From an uncultured Oscillospiraceae bacterium (lineage in GTDB: Bacteria > Bacillota > Clostridia > UBA1212 > UBA1255): DNA of 6,057 nt. A model generated the notes under the pieces. It did not search any database. It saw only the letters and a program-made list of their open reading frames with translations, and was not told the DNA's origin. Below, piece after piece: positions 1 through 5,714 of the stretch. Each line of letters opens with the position of its first letter. The first letter of the stretch is position 1. Both the position numbers and the translations under genes were made by a program. The stretch spans positions 1 through 6,057 of the forward strand of contig CABQCN010000096.1 of the NCBI GenBank assembly GCA_902462635.1. The letters are read 5' to 3'.

Positions 1-132
1 GTCGTTTTTCGCGTCGATCGTAACGGTTACAATGGGATTTTTATTGGTATTGTCGACGCACCCTGTAAAATATACCGCCAGAAATAAGGATAAGCAAACG
101 AGAATCCCCTTCTGTAAATTATTTTTTTTCAT
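1..132 (-). CDS. Lipoprotein, possibly a cyclophilin-type peptidyl-prolyl isomerase (N-terminus only)
   Basis: An open frame runs from ATG 132 to the left edge, giving 44 residues without a stop. The start is convincing: GAGGAG (minus strand, 145-140) lies seven bases upstream, inside the acidic tail codons of the second ATPase, and the gene overlaps that ATPase by 14 bases. The first 25 residues form a lipoprotein signal: MKKNNLQK, a hydrophobic core, then FTGC with the lipidated cysteine at 25. Phe at the -3 position is unusual but acceptable. After a short VDNTNK spacer comes NPIVTVTIDAKND. This resembles the first strand of the cyclophilin domain in many clostridial lipoprotein isomerases, which begin NPVVTITM or similar. 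If so, it is an extracytoplasmic proline isomerase helping proteins fold outside the membrane. Lipoprotein status and start are solid; the isomerase call rests on about ten residues and could be wrong. Confidence 0.75.
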   Translation of the reverse strand, partial: MKKNNLQKGILVCLSLFLAVYFTGCVDNTNKNPIVTVTIDAKND

Positions 133-1039
133 CTTTCTGCTCCTCGTCCTCCGGTTTGCGCAAGATAAGCCGATCCGCTTCGATTTGGATGCTGACCTTG
201 CTTTTTTCCTTCAATCCGACTGCCGTCAGATAATTTTCCGGCAAAAATAAACGCTTCCTGCCGTCGATAAACCCGTATTCCACGTGCGAACCCTGATTGT
301 GCCCTGCGGTGGCGTCCATGATTTCATCGCTCCCCATATCGATTTCCTCGCGCCGGATGAATTCCGTACCGATGCGGCCGTCGCTGATCGTCACGACGCG
401 CGGAACCATATGGGAAAGCTGGCGGTCATGCGTAACGATTATCGTCGTAACGCCGAACTCCGTATTTACCGTATGAAACAAGTTCATGATCTGCGCCGTC
501 GTTTTTGTATCTACCGCGCCGGTCGGTTCGTCCGCAAGCAGAATCTCCGGATCGTTCGCCAGCGCGATCGCGATCGCCACCCGCTGCTGTTCTCCGCCGG
601 AAAGCTCATGCATTTTATTTTTCTTTCGATGGGAAAGTCCCACCGTCTCTAAAAGCATATTCGCGCGGTTCTCGTCCAGCTTGCCCGCCATCTGCATGAC
701 AAGCTTGACATTATCGAGCGCATTCAGGTACGGCACCATGTTCCGGGCCGTATTCTGCCAGACAAAGCCGATCGTCTCCCGCATATAATGCATCATTTCC
801 TTATCGCCCAATTTCAGGAGATTCGTTCCGTTTACATAGATCTTCCCTGCTGTCGGGCGGTCGAGTCCGCCGATGATATTCATCAGGGTAGACTTTCCGC
901 TGCCGCTGTTGCCGATAATCGCAAGCATCTCGCCCTTTTCCACCGTAAGATCGAGTCCCTGCAGCGCCATGACCTCGATTTCCCCGATTTTATACAGCTT
1001 CACAAGATTTTCGCAAAAAACCATCGTTTCACTTGGCAT
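119..1039 (-). CDS. ABC transporter ATPase with C-terminal AbrB-like domain, second of a pair
   Basis: This 306-residue protein is about 80 residues longer than ordinary LolD/MacB ATPases. The ATPase core has A-loop Y16, Walker A GNSGSGKS 43-50, Q-loop Q95 in GFVWQNTARN, signature LSGGEQQR 146-153, Walker B ILLADEP 166-172 with D170 and E171, D-loop GAVD 174-177 and switch H204 (IVTHD). All residues needed for ATP hydrolysis are present. The helix after the signature reads VAIAIAL, with Ile158 where most relatives, including the other ATPase here, have Arg. After about residue 225 comes a linker, then a segment at about 255-296 resembling an AbrB/SpoVT/MazE swapped-hairpin domain, then a charged tail PEDEEQKDEKK. 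ATG 1039 is supported by GGGGTGAT five bases upstream. The gene overlaps both neighbours (11 and 14 bases). It probably forms a heterodimer with the first ATPase under the permease. Confidence 0.93.
   Translation of the reverse strand: MPSETMVFCENLVKLYKIGEIEVMALQGLDLTVEKGEMLAIIGNSGSGKSTLMNIIGGLDRPTAGKIYVNGTNLLKLGDKEMMHYMRETIGFVWQNTARNMVPYLNALDNVKLVMQMAGKLDENRANMLLETVGLSHRKKNKMHELSGGEQQRVAIAIALANDPEILLADEPTGAVDTKTTAQIMNLFHTVNTEFGVTTIIVTHDRQLSHMVPRVVTISDGRIGTEFIRREEIDMGSDEIMDATAGHNQGSHVEYGFIDGRKRLFLPENYLTAVGLKEKSKVSIQIEADRLILRKPEDEEQKDEKK
140..145 (-). promoter_or_regulatory. Ribosome binding site of the left-edge lipoprotein gene
   Basis: GAGGAG on the minus strand lies seven bases before ATG 132, with a second GGAGG just upstream (152-148). 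Both are embedded in the codons for the acidic tail of the second ATPase. The spacing is ideal and is the main support for the start of this truncated gene. Confidence 0.75.
152..277 (-). other. AbrB/SpoVT-like domain fused to the second ATPase
   Basis: Residues 255-296 of the second ATPase follow the usual order of an AbrB-type half-domain. There is a short strand (YGFIDGRKRLFLP), then a helix-turn (ENYLTAVGLKEKSKV), then strands ending in DRLILRKPE. In the known family the pattern is D-x-x-GR-x-x-(I/L)P, a short helix with a GL-x-x-G/K step, then two beta strands; such units dimerise to form a swapped-hairpin barrel that often binds DNA. From memory, some other ABC ATPases of the VWQ-TARN type carry a comparable tail, but I know of no described role. 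DNA binding, dimerisation or a purely structural function are all possible. Confidence 0.6.
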
Positions 1040-1712
1040 CGATAATCACCCCGTCTTCCATCGTAAAAATGTGATCCGCCGCGTCCATGATATTGACATC
1101 ATGCGTCGTCATCACGATCGTGAGACCGTTATTGTCTACCAGGTCGCGAAACATGTCGATGACGCGAAACGACGTTTTCGTATCCAGTTCCGAAGTCGGC
1201 TCGTCTGCAAGCAGCAGCGCCGGTTCGTGGGCCAGCGCTCTGCCGATTGCAACCCGCGCCTGCTCGCCGCCCGACATTTCCGCCGGCATATGGTTTTTCC
1301 GCTCTTTGATGCCCATCTGTGCCAGCCAATCCGACGCCTGTGTCCGCCGTTTTCCCGGTTTGATTCCCGCAATGGAAAGCGCAAACTCTACGTTTTCGAG
1401 CGCCGTCATCTGCGCAATCAGCGCCGTATTCTGAAAAATAATCCCGATTTTCTGCCGGCGGATTTCGTCGCGCGCAGCGCTTTGCATCGCCGATATTTCC
1501 CGGTCCTCAAAAAAAATTTTTCCGGACGTCGGCAGATCGATCGCCGCGATCATATTCAGAAGCGTCGTCTTGCCGGAACCGGAACGTCCGCATAAAATGT
1601 TGAACGTTCCCCGCTCGATTGCGAGCGATACCCCGCGGACCGCGCGGACCGTTTCCGTCTGCTTCTGAAAGTCTCTTGTAACGTCTTCCAGTCGTAAAAT
1701 ATAATCCGGCAC
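1029..1712 (-). CDS. ABC transporter ATPase (LolD/MacB-type), first of a pair
   Basis: A complete nucleotide-binding subunit of 227 residues if it starts at GTG 1712. An upstream GTG at 1721 would overlap the permease stop as GTGA, but its binding site GGGGAGGA touches it directly with no spacer. GTG 1712 sits nine bases away and is preferred. With numbering from 1712: A-loop aromatic F15, Walker A GRSGSGKT 42-49, Q-loop Q94 (IIFQN), signature MSGGEQAR 146-153, Walker B LLLADEP 166-172 with D170 and catalytic E171, D-loop SELD 174-177, switch histidine H204 (MTTHD). All catalytic elements are intact, so it should bind and hydrolyse ATP on the cytoplasmic side of the permease. It ends shortly after the switch region, with no extra domain, unlike its neighbour. 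It overlaps the next ATPase gene by 11 bases. Family call is firm; the pairing is inferred from gene order. Confidence 0.93.
   Translation of the reverse strand: MPDYILRLEDVTRDFQKQTETVRAVRGVSLAIERGTFNILCGRSGSGKTTLLNMIAAIDLPTSGKIFFEDREISAMQSAARDEIRRQKIGIIFQNTALIAQMTALENVEFALSIAGIKPGKRRTQASDWLAQMGIKERKNHMPAEMSGGEQARVAIGRALAHEPALLLADEPTSELDTKTSFRVIDMFRDLVDNNGLTIVMTTHDVNIMDAADHIFTMEDGVIIDAK
1045..1052 (-). promoter_or_regulatory. Ribosome binding site of the second ATPase
   Basis: Minus-strand GGGGTGAT contains GGTGAT, which pairs with the 3' end of 16S rRNA, and ends five bases before ATG 1039. It favours this start over the in-frame ATG at 1024, which has only a weak purine run. The site lies within the coding end of the first ATPase. 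Confidence 0.7.
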
Positions 1713-1717
1713 GTTCG

Positions 1718-4582
1718 TCACTCCTCCCCGATTTTAACGGCTTCATTGATCTTAAGGCGGTTGATGTATTCCGATAAGACGACGATTCCGCTGAGAATCA
1801 TCAGCGCCACGATGACATAGATTTTGGCATTGTCCGCATTATTATACGTAAGCGTAAGCGGCAGCATCGTCGTAAACGTCTTTTTCAATACCGGCAGATA
1901 CAGAGAAGACGTCAGATATCCGACCAGGATCCCTACCGCCACGGAAACGCCGGAAGTCATCAGATGTTCCCAGAGCAGCATCAGAGAAAGCTTGAATTTG
2001 GTCATTCCCATCGCACGCAGCACACCGAATTGCAGCCGCCGTTTGCGGATGCTCAGCAGCCAGTACAGGAGGAAGCCCATAAAGCTGACGATCATCGTCG
2101 CCACAAATCCCAAAGAAAACAACCCGTTCAGCGCCATGACCAGAGAATCCGCTTTTTCTTCATTCAGCGCGGACTGCCGATCCGTAATCTCCGTGATATT
2201 CTCCGTCAGTCCGGCCGCCTCCCACTGGCGGTAAATCGCGTCGCTGGAAGCGCCATCCGCTTTTTTAAACCACAAGTCGTAAGTGGCGGCATCCTGTACG
2301 CTCAGCAAATAATTGAGGTTCATTACGACCATGAAATCCGTTACATCCGCATATTTATAATCTTCGTAATACGTCGGCCAATAATCGAATATCCCGAGTA
2401 CGTAGCACGAAAGATCCGGCAGGAGTTCATCTCCCACCCTGGTGCTCAGGAAACTGATTTCAAGGGAATTTCCCACGTTTAGGTCGCACATGTTGGCAAG
2501 TTCCCGGGAAACCAGGATCCCGGTGGGATATTCCTGCATTTGATTGATATAATAATACCAATGGATATCCTTGTTAAAGGTCGATGGGCGGATCCAGGAC
2601 ACCTGGGAAAAGCCGTACGGTTCGATGGCCATCATGCGGACGTTTCGCTGCCATTCCGAGCGCAATTCCTTCCGGGCAAACGCGCCGGTAATATTGGATA
2701 CCCTTGTCATCGATTCAATCCCTTCCGCTGCCAGAAAAGGATCCGTGGAAAACGTTCTGTATTTTGCAGGCATATCCGCCAACGTTCCCGTAATTTCACT
2801 GCCGTCCTCCGCCGTATAGGTAACGACCGAATCCAGCTCCCAATCCGGCGACACGACGATATCCGCGCCGCTTTTATATTTCGCGATATCCTCCGCATTT
2901 GTGTTGATGATCCCCGCCGTATTGGAACTGTAAATACCGACCGCCATTGTAAGAATCAAAAACATAATCAGGAAGCGGTTCTCATTGCCGTTTCTGGAAA
3001 CCTGCACAAAAGTTGCGTACACCGTAGGCGGAAGACGCTTTTTGGTAAAATGATAAATCAGCTTCAGCAGATACGGATACAAACGTAAAAACAGCATCCC
3101 GCAGGCAAATATAAACACGGTGGAGATAAAATATACCGTCATGTCCGAATTGCCGTCAGGCGTGATGAGATCCGTCATCTGATAAATATAAAGGAGGTAT
3201 AGCGAAAGTCCGAGCAGGATGATATCCAGAAAAGTCTTTTCCCAGATAGGGCGTTTGTTTCTGCGCGCATTTTTCTGTTTATGCTGTACGATCGTCGTTT
3301 TCGTCGCTTTATAGGCAGGGATCAGCACCATGACCATGAAAACGATCCCGGCAAGCAGCGCAAACAGATACGATTGCGGCAGCAGCTTCAGATCGAGTCC
3401 CGTCCTGTTTACGAATTCCAGGAAGCCGTTTGCCGATCCGATCATCTGCGCCAGGAACAGCCCCAGCGGCGGCCCTGCAATCAATGAAAAAGCCGTGATG
3501 ATTCCGCACTCCAGAAAATACCGGTAGAAAATCTGCATCGGATACGCGCCTCTGCATTTTAAAGAGGAAATCTCGTTTTTATCATCTTCTATGATCATTT
3601 TGGCGACCATATACGTATAAAATAAAAGCATTACAAGTACCGGCGCGTTCAGGATCCACATCGTCAGCTCCAGCGTTTCGCCCTTGTCGATATATTCCAG
3701 CAAGGTTTCGTTGATCGGCGCGGAAAATCTCCAGGTTCCTTCATATAAAGAAGAAAAATATGTTTTTAAATTTCCGTATATCTGCAGATAGGGATTGAGT
3801 TCGCTGTTCCTGAGTCCATAAAGATTTACGTTATAGCACCAGGAAGCCGAGGACAAATAAGTTGCTTTGTTTTCATTAAAAAAATAATCTTGAAATGCGT
3901 GTTCCGATGCGATCAGGATCGCGCGCATTCCGGAATCGATATCCGATTTATGCCAATAATTGACGTCGTTGTAATTCGGCTCATATACGCCGACAACTTT
4001 GAAGCGCAGGTTCGTTTCGGGCGACTCCTCAAACCGGCCCTGATTCATGGTATAAACGTTTCCCAAGGAAAAATAATTATTGTTATACTCCGCGGAAGAT
4101 ACGACGACTTCAATGACGCCATCTTCTTGTATCGATTCTTCATACATCCGCCCCTCCAGGATCCTGATATGGTTTTCGATCCCGGTCAGGTACTGCAGGC
4201 TGTACGCATAAGTCTGATTAATATTTGCGTCGGCGCACCGGAGATTCGCCACCGTCGCCTTGTGAAAAGAATCGTTCAATTCTATTTTACTGTTCTTGAA
4301 TTCCCGCTCCATTGCACGATTCGTTTCCCCGATCGTGGCAAGGATCGCGGACGGACCGTATTCGCCGCGGAAATAGACATCCGCGTACAACTCGCCCGGT
4401 GAAACATACTCATTATTTTCCGTGGCGAAATGATCCAGTTCAACTTTAAGCATCTTCCGCAGGGCGCCGTCGGTATAGATCGGAATCGCGGCCAGAATCG
4501 ACGTGATCAACAAGGAACCTAATATCAGACAGAAAAACAGCCAGAAATTATTTGCAATTTTACGGAATACGGATTTCATCAT
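1718..4582 (-). CDS. Large FtsX-type ABC transporter permease, about 10 TM helices, two extracellular domains
   Basis: This 954-residue membrane protein belongs to the MacB/LolCE/FtsX/YbbP-like (type VII) permeases. Predicted helices by hydrophobicity: TM1 14-36; TM2 306-330; TM3 356-382; TM4 404-424; TM5 450-468; TM6 482-510; TM7 535-557; TM8 815-842; TM9 864-890; TM10 918-940. Extracellular domain 1 spans about 37-305 and domain 2 about 558-810. Two cytoplasmic segments after TM2 and TM8 look like FtsX coupling regions: NEISSLKCRGAYPMQIF (336-352) and RKRRLQFGVLRAMGMTKFKL (846-865). The two halves therefore resemble an internal duplication joined by TM5-TM6, so one chain could provide both transmembrane halves and dock two ATPases. 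The start is tandem ATG ATG with only a weak, distant ribosome binding site, so translation is probably coupled to the adaptor. The TGA stop overlaps the first candidate GTG of the next gene. Members move lipids, peptides or drugs, or transmit force; which applies here cannot be told. Confidence 0.93.
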   Translation of the reverse strand: MMKSVFRKIANNFWLFFCLILGSLLITSILAAIPIYTDGALRKMLKVELDHFATENNEYVSPGELYADVYFRGEYGPSAILATIGETNRAMEREFKNSKIELNDSFHKATVANLRCADANINQTYAYSLQYLTGIENHIRILEGRMYEESIQEDGVIEVVVSSAEYNNNYFSLGNVYTMNQGRFEESPETNLRFKVVGVYEPNYNDVNYWHKSDIDSGMRAILIASEHAFQDYFFNENKATYLSSASWCYNVNLYGLRNSELNPYLQIYGNLKTYFSSLYEGTWRFSAPINETLLEYIDKGETLELTMWILNAPVLVMLLFYTYMVAKMIIEDDKNEISSLKCRGAYPMQIFYRYFLECGIITAFSLIAGPPLGLFLAQMIGSANGFLEFVNRTGLDLKLLPQSYLFALLAGIVFMVMVLIPAYKATKTTIVQHKQKNARRNKRPIWEKTFLDIILLGLSLYLLYIYQMTDLITPDGNSDMTVYFISTVFIFACGMLFLRLYPYLLKLIYHFTKKRLPPTVYATFVQVSRNGNENRFLIMFLILTMAVGIYSSNTAGIINTNAEDIAKYKSGADIVVSPDWELDSVVTYTAEDGSEITGTLADMPAKYRTFSTDPFLAAEGIESMTRVSNITGAFARKELRSEWQRNVRMMAIEPYGFSQVSWIRPSTFNKDIHWYYYINQMQEYPTGILVSRELANMCDLNVGNSLEISFLSTRVGDELLPDLSCYVLGIFDYWPTYYEDYKYADVTDFMVVMNLNYLLSVQDAATYDLWFKKADGASSDAIYRQWEAAGLTENITEITDRQSALNEEKADSLVMALNGLFSLGFVATMIVSFMGFLLYWLLSIRKRRLQFGVLRAMGMTKFKLSLMLLWEHLMTSGVSVAVGILVGYLTSSLYLPVLKKTFTTMLPLTLTYNNADNAKIYVIVALMILSGIVVLSEYINRLKINEAVKIGEE
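1722..1729 (-). promoter_or_regulatory. Ribosome binding site that decides the start of the first ATPase
   Basis: GGGGAGGA on the minus strand is immediately followed by GTG 1721 and is nine bases from GTG 1712. A ribosome needs several bases between this site and the start, so GTG 1712 is the more plausible first codon. The site lies within the last codons of the permease. Confidence 0.7.
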
Positions 4583-4594
4583 CTCTGGGCCCCA

Positions 4595-5689
4595 TTATCC
4601 TTCTATGATCAAATCACCGGCTTTGAGCCCATCCAACACCTGCGCCTGAGACGAGGTCCTGTATCCGATCTCGACAGGCACTTCCTTTTTCAGATTCGTA
4701 TTGCTGTCCAGCATATATACGAATTGGTTTCCGTTGAACTCGTACAGCGCCGACGCAGGGATGATCAGGCAATTTTCAATCTCGAATTCCGTATAATCGT
4801 ATTTTACGGTGGAACCGAGTTCGATGCCTTCCGGTTGATTTTCCATTTTACAATAATACACATCCTCAGAAACGGCGGAAAGCCCGGTATCTTTGATGAC
4901 CGTATTCGTGCCGACGATCGTCCCGGTAAACGGCTGCGTTTCGGGAATGATCACGCCCTTGCTGTCTACCTGCGTCAGGGTCAGCGTTTCCCCCACCCGA
5001 AACTGCTGCGGCGCATATTCTTCATTCGATCCGGCTTTGTCGAACACAACGTATGTATATTTCGGATCTTCGGAATCGATGGCAATCATAGGTTCTCCTC
5101 CTACGATTTCTTTCGGTTCCGCAGCTGCCGTATAGGCGGTATTGATGTAGACTACTTTACCGGATACCGTTGCTTTCAGCTGCGTATTCTCATAAGCGAG
5201 TTTCAAATCTTCATATTTCTTCCCTGCGCTCTTCAGTTCCAGCTCCGCGATCCGGTATTCCCCTTCTGTGATGCTTCCGTTTCGGTAAGCGCGCTCCTGC
5301 GCTTCAAACGTCAGTTTTTGTTTTTCATAATCGATTTCGGCTTGCAGATATTGTATTTCCAGGTCGGAATTATCGAGTTCTATCAGCGTTTGCCCTTTAG
5401 TAACGGTGTCGCCGAGCGTCACGTTGATCGATTTCACTTTCCCGCCCCCGGTCGGGAAGGAATGGTTTGTGTAATAAATAGAGGTAACCTTGCCGACTCC
5501 TGTGGCCGTACTTCTCAACGTATCCTGTTTCACTCGGTAGAAGGAATACGCGATCGGTTTCGGCGTCTTTAACGCCGGGATCGATGGTTCTTCTTCCGCC
5601 GGGAAAATAGAACATCCGGCAAGCATTGCCGCAGCCTGTACCAGCGCGACGACCAGTACGCATAATTTCGTTTTTGCTTTTCTTAACAT
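4595..5689 (-). CDS. HlyD/MacA-type periplasmic-adaptor-like lipoprotein (membrane fusion protein)
   Basis: This 364-residue protein begins with a lipoprotein signal: basic MLRKAKTK, a hydrophobic stretch, then the lipobox LAGC with the lipidated cysteine at 26. The rest is adaptor architecture. The first half of a biotinyl-lipoyl-like domain is at about 81-107 (GGGKVKSINV, GDTVTKGQTLIELD). A charged alpha-helical hairpin follows at about 108-167. The second lipoyl half is at about 168-203 (LKATVSGKVVYI), a beta-barrel at about 210-300, and a membrane-proximal domain reaches the end (IIPASALYEFNG, GLKAGDLIIEG). The hairpin is short, as expected where no outer-membrane channel has to be met. 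ATG 5689 is supported by GGAGGT five bases upstream. It is followed after 12 bases by the permease, so it most likely binds that protein's extracellular domains and helps release or gate substrate. Apart from C26, mature cysteines are C280 and C307. Family call is strong; substrate is unknown. Confidence 0.92.
   Translation of the reverse strand: MLRKAKTKLCVLVVALVQAAAMLAGCSIFPAEEEPSIPALKTPKPIAYSFYRVKQDTLRSTATGVGKVTSIYYTNHSFPTGGGKVKSINVTLGDTVTKGQTLIELDNSDLEIQYLQAEIDYEKQKLTFEAQERAYRNGSITEGEYRIAELELKSAGKKYEDLKLAYENTQLKATVSGKVVYINTAYTAAAEPKEIVGGEPMIAIDSEDPKYTYVVFDKAGSNEEYAPQQFRVGETLTLTQVDSKGVIIPETQPFTGTIVGTNTVIKDTGLSAVSEDVYYCKMENQPEGIELGSTVKYDYTEFEIENCLIIPASALYEFNGNQFVYMLDSNTNLKKEVPVEIGYRTSSQAQVLDGLKAGDLIIEG
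4598..4604 (-). promoter_or_regulatory. Weak, badly spaced ribosome binding site before the permease
   Basis: AGAAGGA on the minus strand lies 15 bases before the permease ATG at 4582, longer than usual, and overlaps the last codons of the adaptor gene. The only nearer purine run is GGGG in the 12-base gap. Efficient initiation probably depends on ribosomes finishing the adaptor. Confidence 0.4.
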
Positions 5690-5694
5690 GGGTT

Positions 5695-5700
5695 ACCTCC
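5695..5700 (-). promoter_or_regulatory. Ribosome binding site of the adaptor gene
   Basis: Minus-strand GGAGGT lies five bases before ATG 5689, close to a perfect Shine-Dalgarno match. It fixes the start of the adaptor and makes it the best-initiated gene of the transporter set. It lies inside the 25-base gap after the flavin reductase stop, which has no room for a full promoter. Confidence 0.85.
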
Positions 5701-5714
5701 GCAAAATATAAATC

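Noticed and set aside
564..577. Perfect 14-base palindrome GCGATCGCGATCGC
   Set aside because: It falls on the codons for the alternating Ala-Ile of VAIAIAL in the second ATPase and needs no other explanation; no second copy was seen.
705..733. Plus-strand TTGACA resembling a -35 box
   Set aside because: The sequence 17 bases downstream is GTACGG, not a -10 box, and there is no plus-strand gene to serve. A second TTGACA at 1093 fails the same way.
873..1595. Plus-strand open frame of 240 codons opposite the two ATPase genes
   Set aside because: It spans the junction of two clear minus-strand genes, has no family-like motif, and is explained by codon use in those genes.
2540..3088. Plus-strand open frame of 182 codons inside the permease region
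   Set aside because: It is antisense to a continuous, well-supported membrane protein; its composition is His/Arg-rich without structure or binding site.
4724..5572. Long plus-strand open frame of 282 codons opposite the adaptor gene
   Set aside because: It is a shadow of the adaptor coding strand: no ribosome binding site, odd composition rich in Phe, Arg and Ile, and no recognisable domain.
5690..5714. AT-rich TTTATATTTTG before the adaptor gene as a possible -10 box
   Set aside because: No -35-like sequence is found at the proper distance, and the element lies only a few bases before the ribosome binding site, leaving almost no leader.
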